From Echinicola salinicaeni (GTDB lineage: Bacteria; Bacteroidota; Bacteroidia; Cytophagales; Cyclobacteriaceae): a stretch of DNA of 64,000 nucleotides. Positions 16,430-25,202 of the stretch are shown here, piece after piece (positions within the stretch are counted from its first letter, which is position 1; each line of letters starts with the position of its first letter). The stretch lies in the NCBI RefSeq assembly GCF_014280965.1, contig NZ_JACODZ010000006.1:372001-436000 (forward strand), given 5' to 3'. The notes beneath the pieces are model-generated. The model did no database searches. It was not told the origin of the DNA and worked only from the letters and a program-made list of their open reading frames with translations. The translations under genes were made by a program, and so were the position numbers.

Positions 16430-17791
16430 TTATAGTAATTCATTGGCTAAGTTTGCTAATTCTGAACGTTCGCCTTTTTCGAGTTTGATATGGGCATATA
16501 ATGGATGGTCCTTAACCCTATCAATCAGGTAAGTAAGGCCATTACTTTGACTATCTAGATAAGGAGTGTCAATTTGGTGTACATCACCTGTAAATACAAT
16601 TTTTGTATTTTCCCCAGCTCTACTGATGATGGTTTTGATTTCGTGGGGAGTTAAGTTTTGTGCTTCGTCCACAATAAAGAAAATATTCGAAAGTGACCGT
16701 CCCCTGATATAAGCCAATGGCTGAATTACCAGCTTTTCTTGATTGACCATTTCTGTGATTTTTTGAAATTCCTTGTCAGACTCTTTGAACTGGTTTTGTA
16801 TGAATTTCAAATTATCCCAAAGTGGTTCCATATAAGGATTAAGCTTGGATTTGATATCCCCAGGTAGGTAACCAATGTCTTTATTGCTCAATGGGACTAT
16901 AGGTCTTGCAAGAAATATCTGTTTGAAATCTCTTCGCTGTTCTAAAGCTCCTGCAAGGGCTAATAAGGTTTTTCCTGTTCCTGCCACTCCTTGAACCGAT
17001 ACCAGTTTAATATTAGGATTTGTAATAGCGTGGAGAGCAAAAGTTTGCTCCGCATTTCTTGGCTTCACGCTATAGGCGAGTTTCTTGTCCACACGCTCCA
17101 TGGTATTGGATTCCCCGTTATAATAGGCCAAGACAGAGTTTTTTTCGCTTCGAAGAATATAGTAGGTATTGGATTTCCTTTTTCGGGTGCCTAGCACCAA
17201 TTTGGATTCTACGGTATAATTATCATATAACTTATTAATGACATCTGGATCAATCCCCTCTATAATCGCCTTACCCGTGTTTTCCAGTTCTGTTACATTT
17301 TTTATCTTGCCTGTTTCATAATCTTCAGCATGGATGTCCAGTGATTTGGCTTTTAATCTAAGGTTGATGTCCTTGCTTACCAAAATGACCTTTCTATTGT
17401 CTTCCTCGCTTTTGAGCACTAAGGCGGCATTGAGGATTTTGTGGTCATTTTTTTCTTCACCAAAGACCTTATTGGCATTGATATGCTCTTCTTTGAGCTT
17501 GTCCGAGGTCATCATGACCTTAAAGAATCCTTTGGTTTTTCCGTTGAGTGGCGTCCAGTGGTGGATCATCTTGTCTTTTGACAATTTGTCCAATAACCTA
17601 ATAAACTCTCTCGCCTCGAAATTTTTAGAATCATTGCCCTTTTTAAACTGATCCAATTCCTCCAAAACTGTGATGGGAATAACCACATCGTGCTCTGCGA
17701 AATTCATGATTGAATTGTGGGCATAGAGTATGACCGAAGTGTCCAAAACAAAGATTTTTCGGTCGTTCTCGGTTTTTTTAGCTCTTGGCAT
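16430..17791 (-). CDS. PhoH family protein with N-terminal PIN domain
   Basis: A 453-residue fusion of a PIN ribonuclease-like domain (about residues 12-150) and a PhoH ATPase (about 240-450). PIN residues FVLDTSVILY and the later VSKDINLRLKA carry the expected acidic positions. The PhoH part has Walker A GVAGTGKTLLAL, ARPIVPLSNKDIGYLPGD, the Walker B-like NIFFIVDEAQNLTPHEIKT and FTGDVHQID. Members with both domains are proposed to be unwinding/cutting enzymes acting on RNA (PhoH2-like); direct function here is inference. It is a single gene facing a bidirectional terminator. Confidence 0.93.
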   Translation of the reverse strand: MPRAKKTENDRKIFVLDTSVILYAHNSIMNFAEHDVVIPITVLEELDQFKKGNDSKNFEAREFIRLLDKLSKDKMIHHWTPLNGKTKGFFKVMMTSDKLKEEHINANKVFGEEKNDHKILNAALVLKSEEDNRKVILVSKDINLRLKAKSLDIHAEDYETGKIKNVTELENTGKAIIEGIDPDVINKLYDNYTVESKLVLGTRKRKSNTYYILRSEKNSVLAYYNGESNTMERVDKKLAYSVKPRNAEQTFALHAITNPNIKLVSVQGVAGTGKTLLALAGALEQRRDFKQIFLARPIVPLSNKDIGYLPGDIKSKLNPYMEPLWDNLKFIQNQFKESDKEFQKITEMVNQEKLVIQPLAYIRGRSLSNIFFIVDEAQNLTPHEIKTIISRAGENTKIVFTGDVHQIDTPYLDSQSNGLTYLIDRVKDHPLYAHIKLEKGERSELANLANELL

Positions 17792-17944
17792 AGGCGACGA
17801 AGGTTTGTGATGAATAGTCTTTAATAAGATAGATAATAATCTCTGGGATTACCATTTTTTTTACCAAAATTAAGCGTGTAAATCGGGTGTGATGTATAAG
17901 TTATTGTAGTTCAGAGGGATAAAAAGTGAGATGAACGTAATTAC

Positions 17945-17989
17945 AAAAAAGCCCCTTGAAAACAGTTGAATTCAGTTTCCAAGGGGCTT
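17945..17989 (-). terminator. Rho-independent terminator of the PLP decarboxylase gene
   Basis: AAGCCCCTTG (17949-17958) pairs with CAAGGGGCTT (17980-17989), with further partial pairing inside; on the minus strand six T follow the stem. It lies 22 bases after the stop at 18012. Confidence 0.88.
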
Positions 17990-18011
17990 AAACATTTAAT
18001 GAAATTTATTA

Positions 18012-19268
18012 TTAGCCTTTGCTTACTAACTCTCCTTCAAGGTCCATCAGGAAACTGTCCAAAGCACCTTGCCTTACATGATGCATCACTACGATCTTAT
18101 ACCATTTTGCTCCAAACTCATAGCTGTCAGCTACAAGGTTATACTTTTTGGCGATGCGATCAGAAATATATGCTGCTTTCATTGTGATGATGTTGAGGTG
18201 TGGATTTCTGAAATACTCCACTCCCATCCTTTCCAGTTTTTTACAAATTCTTTCCGCACGGTCGCATAAAGAGGCCATTTTATATTTGAGGCCTTCTGAA
18301 CCATGGATTTTCAGGATCATCCACATAGATACTGCATTTGCGCCCGACCTGGAACCGCTCAAGGTGTAGTCTTTTCCAGGGATATACTGTGCTTCCTGGG
18401 TGCAAACATGATGGATATAACCCTTCCGGATGAGGAAGAGCCCTGTTCCGTATGGTGTTTGAAGCATTTTATGTCCATCGCTGGTGATGGAGGTGATATA
18501 GGGATTTTTGAAGGTGAAAGCACTGTCTTCATTGGTGAAGGGGTAGATAAATCCGCCATAAGCCGCATCCACGTGAATTCTAAACTGTACATTAGCGGCT
18601 GTAAAGAAATCTCCTAAAAGGTCTACATCATCCACTGATCCAAACATGGTGGTAGAAAGGTTAGCTATGACAATAAAATATTTGTATCCAGCTTCTTTCG
18701 CTTCTGCAATTTTATTTTCAAGGGATTCCTGCTTGATTTGCCTTGTTTCTTCATCTACTTCTAAGATAATATTGTGTAGATTCAATAAGTTGGCTCCCTT
18801 AGGCATGGAATAGTGGGAGTCTTGGGAGTAAACTACAGCGATCTCTTCAGTTTTGGCCTTAAATTCATCTCTGAAATAATTTCTGTAAACCCAAATGGCT
18901 TGGATATTAGCTTCGGTGCCACCAGTGGCCACATAGCCATCCTGCTGTCCTTTTTCACCGCCAAATATCTGCTCAGCGACCAAATTGATAAGGTCTCTTT
19001 CTATCTTTTGGGTGCCTTTGAAGATATCCAGCACTGATTCTTCACTTAGGGTATGAATCCCTATGTGATTGGGATTATTTACCATGACGGACATGAAGGG
19101 GGCATCCTTCAAGAATGGCGCATCATGATAGAATTCTGTGGTGTCCAAATAGGTTCCTGGTACACCTAAGGCTGGGTTTTCTCCCCTATAATCATGGTTT
19201 TCATTTAAAGCATCAAATACGGCTTTTTTTACTTCCTCGTGTGATAATTTTTTCCAATACATAGTCAT
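18012..19268 (-). CDS. Pyridoxal-phosphate-dependent decarboxylase family protein (group II, GAD/HDC-like)
   Basis: A 418-residue fold-type I PLP enzyme of the group II decarboxylase family. The PLP lysine is in SDGHKML, with HVDAAYGGF (aspartate that holds the pyridine ring) and GGTEANIQAIW before it. YSQDSHYSMPKGANLL provides the histidine that stacks on the cofactor. The relatives decarboxylate histidine, glutamate, aspartate or tyrosine; I cannot assign the substrate. It stands alone with its own terminator and no amino-acid antiporter nearby, so an acid-resistance pairing is not supported. ATG codons at 19268 and 19262 are both possible starts. Confidence 0.85.
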   Translation of the reverse strand: MTMYWKKLSHEEVKKAVFDALNENHDYRGENPALGVPGTYLDTTEFYHDAPFLKDAPFMSVMVNNPNHIGIHTLSEESVLDIFKGTQKIERDLINLVAEQIFGGEKGQQDGYVATGGTEANIQAIWVYRNYFRDEFKAKTEEIAVVYSQDSHYSMPKGANLLNLHNIILEVDEETRQIKQESLENKIAEAKEAGYKYFIVIANLSTTMFGSVDDVDLLGDFFTAANVQFRIHVDAAYGGFIYPFTNEDSAFTFKNPYITSITSDGHKMLQTPYGTGLFLIRKGYIHHVCTQEAQYIPGKDYTLSGSRSGANAVSMWMILKIHGSEGLKYKMASLCDRAERICKKLERMGVEYFRNPHLNIITMKAAYISDRIAKKYNLVADSYEFGAKWYKIVVMHHVRQGALDSFLMDLEGELVSKG

Positions 19269-19441
19269 TTATGTTTTGATTTTTCCTGCCATTTTCACCA
19301 AAATGATGTACAGGCCCGCAAGCTTTGACTTTAAGGATAAAGAAACATTACAGCTATTTAAATAGATGCAATTATCCCTTGGACATCAGCACAAGGCTAG
19401 GTGAGAATAGTAGGTTTTTGAAATGTGAAATAAGGTGGAAT

Positions 19442-20188
19442 CTATTCATTCCAGATTTTCCAGGCTGCTTCTGCCTGAAGGTGGAGCATTTCCAGTCCGT
19501 TTTTCACTGCTGCACTGCGGGCTTGGGTAGACCGCATAAGGAAGGTTTTTTCTGGATTATATACCAGGTCATATATTTTATGCTCTCTGCCAATCTGGCT
19601 AAGAGGAATATCGGGCATTTCCTCAGTATTTGGAAAAGTGCCCAATGGCGTGGTGTTGATGATAAGATGGTAGTCCTGAAGAACTTTTTCATTCCTGATC
19701 AGGTCCTCATAAGAAATGATGCCATTTTCTTCATTGGCAGTTCTTGAGACCATTTTGTATGGAATCTCTAGGCTTTTTAGGGCTTGTTTTACCGCTTTTG
19801 AAGCCCCTCCTGTTCCCAGAATCAAACCTTGAATACCGTTGCTGTCTCCAAGCCAAATCTCAAGTGATTCCTTAAAACCGATATAATCAGTATTATAACC
19901 GATGAGCTTACCGTTCTTAATTTTTATACAGTTCACGGCTCCAATCGCTTTACAGCTTGGATCTAGCTCATCTAAAAAGGGAATGACCTGCTCTTTGTAG
20001 GGGATGGTTACATTTAGTCCTTCTAAATTAGGATTGTTCTTGATCAAATCGGGAAATTTGTCAATACTATCCAACTCATATAATTCGTACTGACAGCCAC
20101 TGATATTTTCCTTTTCAAATTTTTCAGTAAAATACTTCTTTGAAAAAGAATGCTTTAATGGATAACCGATAAGTCCGAATTTTCTCAT
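19442..20188 (-). CDS. aroE: Shikimate dehydrogenase
   Basis: Reduces 3-dehydroshikimate to shikimate with NADPH in the aromatic amino-acid pathway. The 248 residues show the family motifs: GYPLKHSFSKKYFTEKF at the N-terminus (shikimate site), NVTIPYKEQ with the catalytic lysine, GAVNCI and YNTDYIGF with the catalytic aspartate, and the dinucleotide loop LILGTGGASKAV. The length is slightly short of E. coli AroE (272) but typical for Bacteroidota. Its ATG overlaps the DUF368 gene stop by four bases (ATGA), so the two are translationally coupled. Confidence 0.96.
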   Translation of the reverse strand: MRKFGLIGYPLKHSFSKKYFTEKFEKENISGCQYELYELDSIDKFPDLIKNNPNLEGLNVTIPYKEQVIPFLDELDPSCKAIGAVNCIKIKNGKLIGYNTDYIGFKESLEIWLGDSNGIQGLILGTGGASKAVKQALKSLEIPYKMVSRTANEENGIISYEDLIRNEKVLQDYHLIINTTPLGTFPNTEEMPDIPLSQIGREHKIYDLVYNPEKTFLMRSTQARSAAVKNGLEMLHLQAEAAWKIWNE

Positions 20189-21120
20189 TTTCCTTTTAAG
20201 TAATATGCTGTTCTCTCTAACCCTATCACGAGGATAATCCCGAAAAGAAATGCCAATAAACCAATAAAGAACTTGGGTTCATCACCTGTCACAGAAAGGT
20301 AATGATGTGGCCAAATATTTTCGGTAATAAAGGGTTTTTGCTCTCCACTACTGGATATTCTATAGCTCAAGACATCTTTCCAAGGCCAGATTTTATTGAT
20401 CGATCCAAGCATAAAGCCAGATAGTGCTGCAATGGTCAGTGAATGATAATTATGCAACAACCAAGATATCAATCTTGAGAAAGATAAGAGGCCTATAACG
20501 CATCCGGCTGCAAATATAGCTAAAGTAATTATATCTTTCTGATTTACAGCTTCTAAAATTACTTCGTATTTGCCCAGAATCAACAATAGGAAGCTTCCAG
20601 AAATGCCAGGAAGAATCATGGCGCAGATGGCAATAGCTCCTGCGATGAAGGTAAAGTACATTGCTTCTGGTGAGCTTACAGGGTTCAAGCCTGTTATCCA
20701 GTAAGCCAAAGCTGCACCTAATGGAATGGTTAAAAAGACCATAAAGTTCCATCGTTTGATATCCCTAAGTATCATCACGGAACTGATGATAATCAGCCCA
20801 CAGAAAAAAGACCATAATGGAATAGGGTGTTCATCCATTAGGAAGGTGATCAGCTTAGAAAGCGTAAAGATACTTGTAAATATTCCAAGAAATAATACAC
20901 CAAGGAAGGAACCATTGATATGCTTCCATAGCGCTTTGATCTGGAATTTGGACAGGAGTTTTAAAGCTTCCATATCCACAGATTTAATGCTATCCAGCAG
21001 AGTTTCATAGATACCTGTTATCAGGGCTATGGTACCGCCAGACACACCAGGGACAATGTCAGCCGCTCCCATTCCCATTCCTTTAAGGAAGGTGAGAATA
21101 TGGTTTTTCAAATGCTTCAT
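20185..21120 (-). CDS. DUF368 membrane protein (PopT-type undecaprenyl phosphate translocase)
   Basis: A 311-residue polytopic inner-membrane protein with about eight to nine hydrophobic segments. Both diagnostic halves are visible: MGAADIVPGVSGGTIALITG near residue 16 and MILPGISGSFLLLILGKYE near residue 165, the repeated PG[VI]SG motif indicating an inverted-repeat transporter fold. DUF368 proteins (PopT) have been shown to recycle undecaprenyl phosphate across the membrane, returning the carrier for peptidoglycan and surface-glycan synthesis. The function here is transferred from the family. It is coupled to aroE downstream; a terminator lies just upstream between it and comA. Confidence 0.93.
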   Translation of the reverse strand: MKHLKNHILTFLKGMGMGAADIVPGVSGGTIALITGIYETLLDSIKSVDMEALKLLSKFQIKALWKHINGSFLGVLFLGIFTSIFTLSKLITFLMDEHPIPLWSFFCGLIIISSVMILRDIKRWNFMVFLTIPLGAALAYWITGLNPVSSPEAMYFTFIAGAIAICAMILPGISGSFLLLILGKYEVILEAVNQKDIITLAIFAAGCVIGLLSFSRLISWLLHNYHSLTIAALSGFMLGSINKIWPWKDVLSYRISSSGEQKPFITENIWPHHYLSVTGDEPKFFIGLLAFLFGIILVIGLERTAYYLKGK

Positions 21121-21121
21121 G

Positions 21122-21163
21122 GAAAATAAAAACTAAAGCGACCGAGTTGGTGATCAGTCGCTT
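21122..21163 (-). terminator. Terminator after comA
   Basis: On the minus strand AAGCGACTGA pairs with TCGGTCGCTT (10 bp, one G-T pair) around loop TCACCAAC, followed by TAGTTTTTATTTT. It begins eight bases after the comA stop and ends at the start of the DUF368 gene, which suggests DUF368-aroE has its own promoter or is read through. Confidence 0.7.
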
Positions 21164-21170
21164 AGGATTT

Positions 21171-21941
21171 TTATACGTTTGCTAAGTCTAGGAAGTGGTC
21201 AAAAGTATCACCTCTTAATCCTAGCCTAATGGTTTCCAGTGGAATGACCTCGTTAGGGGCAATATTACCAAGGTTGACATTGGAGCCTAAAAGTTTGATA
21301 AACCAAACTTGTTGTGCTTTCTGAGGAGCTTCCCAAAGAATTTTTTCTTCAGGGATTTTGGTAAGAATTTCTTCTACCAAACCTTGCCTTACCTCTCCGG
21401 AATCACGGAATAGTCCTACATTACCTGCTTCTCTTGATTCTCCGATTACTTTCCAAGCTCCTGCATCCAATTCTTTTTGCATTTGCTCAATCCACTTGTA
21501 AGGAGGGATGATCTTTTCGGCATCTTTTGAACCAACTTCAGAAAGTACAGTTACATCTTTAGAAAGAATATTGATGTATTCACATTTCTTTTCATGGTCC
21601 AAAGTGATGGATCCGTCGGAAACTTCTGCATATGCCAAGTCAAACTTGTCCAAAACCTTTCTGTAGTCCTCAAATTGATCTCTGATTATAAATGCTTCGA
21701 AAAGCGTTCCCCCAAAGTAAACGGGGATACCAGCATCTTTGTATATCTGAAGTTTTTGATTAAGGTTTTTAGTAACATAAGAAGTTGCCCAACCAAGCTT
21801 CACAATATCTACGTAATCTCCACAGGAATCTATAAAATCTTCTACTTCTCTTAGGCTAAGACCTTTGTCCATGGCCATTGTGTATCCTGTAGTTCGTGGT
21901 TTTTCTGTACGTACGGGCACATTCTTCAGCACGTAATTCAT
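21171..21941 (-). CDS. Phosphosulfolactate synthase family protein (ComA-like)
   Basis: A 256-residue TIM-barrel protein of the ComA family, which adds sulfite to phosphoenolpyruvate to form phosphosulfolactate. Characteristic stretches are EKPRTTGYTMAMDKGLS, VDIVKLGWATS, VYFGGTLFEAF, EVSDGSITL, LSEVGSKDAEK, WKVIGESREAGNVGLF and the late PLETIRLGLRGDTF. In methanogens the enzyme feeds coenzyme M; Bacteroidota do not make coenzyme M, and a link to sulfonolipid (capnine/cysteate) synthesis is a reasonable but untested inference. ComB or ComC are not in the window. It is the middle of a minus-strand gene group and is followed by its own terminator. Confidence 0.9.
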   Translation of the reverse strand: MNYVLKNVPVRTEKPRTTGYTMAMDKGLSLREVEDFIDSCGDYVDIVKLGWATSYVTKNLNQKLQIYKDAGIPVYFGGTLFEAFIIRDQFEDYRKVLDKFDLAYAEVSDGSITLDHEKKCEYINILSKDVTVLSEVGSKDAEKIIPPYKWIEQMQKELDAGAWKVIGESREAGNVGLFRDSGEVRQGLVEEILTKIPEEKILWEAPQKAQQVWFIKLLGSNVNLGNIAPNEVIPLETIRLGLRGDTFDHFLDLANV

Positions 21942-21972
21942 TCTCTAATTTTTTAGGTAAATAGTATTCGGC

Positions 21973-23379
21973 TTATAATCCTTCTTTGTATTGAGCGATG
22001 ATCTTGTATATGGCTTTCTGATGCTTTACTTCTGGCATCAGTTCATATAAAAGCTCGTGTCGTTCAAAATCCAAAGTTAATGCATTTTCTAAATATGAAA
22101 AGGCTTCTTTGTATTTACCTGTCTTAATTAGATAAACTACTAGTCGATAATAGAGTTCCGATTCCTCTGGAAGCTCGTCCATTCCTTCTTTAAGGACATC
22201 TATTGCTTCCTCGAAACGATTTTGATCAAAATAAATTATAGAGAGGTTGATATAGGTTTCCATTAACCCAGGTTCTAGGTTAATGGCTTCTTCATAGGCT
22301 TCCGAGCTTGATTGTAAGTTGCCCAAGTGATATTCTGCATCAGCAAGCCCCACCCAATAATTAGCATTTACAGCGGATATTTTCAGGGCTTTTTTGAAAT
22401 AATGTATGGCCTCAAAATACTTGTCCTTTTTGAGCATGCACATGCCCAGTCCAAACCAAGCATCATCATATTCAGGATCAAATTTGGCGGATTTCTTGAA
22501 GTATTTGAAGGCTTGGTCTATCTGGTCCAGTTTTTCGTAGGCAGCTGCCAGGTAGCAACAGTTTTCTGAATTGGCTCCCTCGCAGTTGATTGTATTTTGG
22601 TAAGCTTCGAGTGCTTTTTCATATTGCTTGGTATTCATCAGGGCATTGCCCATATTGAAATAAGCCGAAGCAAAGGATTCATCAATGATCAAGGCATAAT
22701 CATAGGCCTTAATAGCTTCCTCAAATCGGCCAAGGCGATTATAGACAACACCAAGGTTATACCATGCGCCTGCGCTATATGGGTCCTGATCAATAAAGTC
22801 TTGGTAAAACTGAAGGATTTCATCAAATGAACCTTCTTCCTCAGTAATCATGGCCAATTGGAATAGGGCATCCTCATGGTTGATTTTGAGTTTTACTGCT
22901 TCTTTATAATTATAGATGGCCTTTTCGTTATTGTTCTCAGCTCGGTAAAAATTACCCAGAGAATAGTGAACTTCTGCTTTGTCTTCTGCCATTGGAAGAA
23001 AATCCTCCAATAAGTGAATGGCTTCTTTTATGCTTCCATTGAGTAAAAGACCGTTGGATAGTGCCAGAATAACTTCCTCATTATTGGGTGATAGGTTGTT
23101 GAGGTTTTCCAACATTTCCAGTCCTTCTTCCAGTTCATCGTTGAAGATCAGACATTGTCCATGAAGTAATTTTATTTCCAAAGAAAAGGGGAATCTCTCC
23201 AGGGCAATTTGACTGGCCTTAAGTGCTCTTTTGAATTTTTGAGAATCAAAATAAAATCGGATAATGTCTTCCAGTTCCTCTTCATCAAAGAAAAGGTCTA
23301 GGTTAGCCTTTAGGGAGTTCTCAAACCGTTCTACCAATGCTCTTTCTTCTTCCCTATCGTGTTCAAAATCTCCAGTCAT
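21973..23379 (-). CDS. Tetratricopeptide repeat protein (about 468 aa)
   Basis: A soluble repeat protein with an acidic N-terminus and around twelve TPR units covering almost the whole length; clear examples are AEVHYSLGNFYRAENNNEKA, GAWYNLGVVYNRLGRFEEAI, ASAYFNMGNALMNTKQYEKA and DAWFGLGMCMLKKDKYFEAI. No signal peptide or membrane segment is visible, so it is likely cytoplasmic and a protein-binding scaffold; partners are unknown. I choose the ATG at 23379 (MTGDFEHD); the frame extends 17 codons upstream to 23430 but the extra residues look like untranslated sequence. It begins the group TPR-comA. Confidence 0.85.
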   Translation of the reverse strand: MTGDFEHDREEERALVERFENSLKANLDLFFDEEELEDIIRFYFDSQKFKRALKASQIALERFPFSLEIKLLHGQCLIFNDELEEGLEMLENLNNLSPNNEEVILALSNGLLLNGSIKEAIHLLEDFLPMAEDKAEVHYSLGNFYRAENNNEKAIYNYKEAVKLKINHEDALFQLAMITEEEGSFDEILQFYQDFIDQDPYSAGAWYNLGVVYNRLGRFEEAIKAYDYALIIDESFASAYFNMGNALMNTKQYEKALEAYQNTINCEGANSENCCYLAAAYEKLDQIDQAFKYFKKSAKFDPEYDDAWFGLGMCMLKKDKYFEAIHYFKKALKISAVNANYWVGLADAEYHLGNLQSSSEAYEEAINLEPGLMETYINLSIIYFDQNRFEEAIDVLKEGMDELPEESELYYRLVVYLIKTGKYKEAFSYLENALTLDFERHELLYELMPEVKHQKAIYKIIAQYKEGL

Positions 23380-23501
23380 GCGCGTCGTTTTGAATTTAAA
23401 TTTAAGATACCAATTTAATTGGTAGCACAAATAGCCAATGAAAATATTTTTTTGACTTTTTGATCCAAATGCTTGATAATAATCGATCTAACGAATTTGA
23501 A

Positions 23502-24461
23502 TTATTTTTCGTTCAATGCCCATTTAAAGGTGTCTTTGAGTTCATAGAACTGGAAATCTAATTTGGCCTTGATTTTTGTATTATCAAATTTTATTTGCTG
23601 CTGTGCCAATTGGCTTGTTTGCTTATTGATGATGGTTTTTTTGCCCAAAAAACCTGAGATTTTGCTTAAAAGGCTCGCTAGGGGGATCATGGAATTCTTA
23701 ATGGGGACATTGGGTGCCTTTTTATTCATCACTTCAGCCATTTCTTTGAAAAACAGCTGATAGGAGAGGGATTCATTATTAAGGATAAATCGCTCGTCCC
23801 AAAGCCCCTTTTGGAATAATTCCAAACTGATTCTAGCAGCATCCCTGACATCAATATAATTAATATCTCCTATGGGATAGTAGGAACGTTCCTTTTTTAC
23901 ATACTCGTAGAGTCCTGTGCTGTTGCTTCTTTCTTCCATTTTGGCCAGTAAGATGGAAGGGTTGAGCACTATGGCTTCCAGTCCTTCTTGTACCCCGCGC
24001 CAAACTTCCAGTTCTGCAAAATACTTGGAAATGGAATAAGGAGTGTTCCAAGGAGAATCTACCCATTTATGATCTTCATCGATTACCTTATGCTCTGGGT
24101 CCCTTCCAATAGCTGCTACGGAACTGACATGAATGATCTTTTTTATATCTTGGCTGAGCATCACATTGACCACATTGGTGGTACCTTCATGGTTGACCTT
24201 TAGCAAGCTATCCTTGTCTTTATTGTCAAAAGATACTAGACCTGCAGCATGAATGATAAGGTCCATTCCCTCAAATGCTTCCTCTAATGACTGATAATCA
24301 TTGATGTCTCCGTCATGCCAAATTATTTTTTCTGCTAGCTGTCCCAATTGATCTGTCTTGCTTTCGGGCCTTTTTAATCCGTGGATTTCCCCTACTTCAA
24401 AGAATTCTTTGGCAAGATAACTACCAAATAGACCTGTAATGCCGGTAATTAGTATTTTCAT
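23502..24461 (-). CDS. NAD(P)-dependent epimerase/dehydratase family protein
   Basis: A 319-residue extended short-chain dehydrogenase. The N-terminal nucleotide loop is MKILITGITGLFGSYLA, followed by ADGD-like WHDGDINDYQSL and the catalytic YSISKYFAE. It resembles dihydroflavonol-4-reductase-like/NAD-dependent epimerases, whose substrates (nucleotide sugars, or other carbonyl compounds) cannot be told apart here. It overlaps the PHP phosphatase gene by four bases and shares an operon with that gene and rfbC, so a role in surface sugars is suggested by context only. Confidence 0.88.
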   Translation of the reverse strand: MKILITGITGLFGSYLAKEFFEVGEIHGLKRPESKTDQLGQLAEKIIWHDGDINDYQSLEEAFEGMDLIIHAAGLVSFDNKDKDSLLKVNHEGTTNVVNVMLSQDIKKIIHVSSVAAIGRDPEHKVIDEDHKWVDSPWNTPYSISKYFAELEVWRGVQEGLEAIVLNPSILLAKMEERSNSTGLYEYVKKERSYYPIGDINYIDVRDAARISLELFQKGLWDERFILNNESLSYQLFFKEMAEVMNKKAPNVPIKNSMIPLASLLSKISGFLGKKTIINKQTSQLAQQQIKFDNTKIKAKLDFQFYELKDTFKWALNEK

Positions 24462-25198
24462 AATTGGGTGTTGGCTATTTTTGAAGCTCTTAATTTTTCG
24501 TAATACTTGCTTGAAGGTAGATGCTCCAAACTGTCCAAGTAGCGGTGATTATGGCAGTCAGTACCTACAAATTTAACAGCATTCCTATCAATAAGTTTTT
24601 CAGCAAGTATTTTGACAGGTTTGGAATAGTAACCAGTGAGGGAAAGTAAATTGATCTGGAAGGTCACTGCTTTATCCACCAGTGAATCCAATAATTGAGG
24701 GTCATGATGGAGGTAAAGATACCTTTCTGGATGGGCAAATATAGGTTTATAGCCTTTCGTTTCTAAAGCAAATAAGGTTTCTTGAAGCATTCTGGGCCTG
24801 TTGATAAAGCCTGTTTCAATTAGGATATGGTTGTCTCCAAAGGTAAGGAGATCATCCCCATTATGGACTTTTTCCATAAATACCTCATCAAGGTAATATT
24901 CTGCAGCTGCTTCAATCTCTATATCTACTCCTTCTTGCGTTAGGGCACTTTGGAGTTTTTCAAGCCCTTCTGCAATGATTTCAGGGGTGTTTTTGTAAAA
25001 CTCAGTCATTACATGAGGTGTGGTGATGAGTTTTCGCAAACCAAAATTTTTAAGCCTTTTGATCAGGGCCACCGATTCGTCCATAGTTTTGGCACCATCA
25101 TCAATTCCTGGGATAAGATGGGAGTGCATGTCCACTCCCATCCAATCCAAGGATAAAGGCTCCATTTTTTTATTTTTGAACAAATCGAATAATCCCAT
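24458..25198 (-). CDS. CpsB/CapC-family PHP-domain tyrosine-protein phosphatase
   Basis: A 246-residue PHP-fold metal-dependent phosphatase of the capsule-regulation family (CpsB, YwqE). Metal-binding motifs appear in order: DMHSHLIPGIDDGAKT, ITTPHVM, EAAAEYYLDEVF, HILIETGF, PIFAHPERYLYL and VGTDCHNHRYL. The relatives remove phosphate from the tyrosine kinase that drives capsule or exopolysaccharide export; no such kinase (Wzc/CpsD) or exporter is in this window. It sits four bases after rfbC and overlaps the epimerase gene, so the three form one operon. Confidence 0.93.
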   Translation of the reverse strand: MGLFDLFKNKKMEPLSLDWMGVDMHSHLIPGIDDGAKTMDESVALIKRLKNFGLRKLITTPHVMTEFYKNTPEIIAEGLEKLQSALTQEGVDIEIEAAAEYYLDEVFMEKVHNGDDLLTFGDNHILIETGFINRPRMLQETLFALETKGYKPIFAHPERYLYLHHDPQLLDSLVDKAVTFQINLLSLTGYYSKPVKILAEKLIDRNAVKFVGTDCHNHRYLDSLEHLPSSKYYEKLRASKIANTQL

Positions 25199-25202
25199 AA
25201 TT

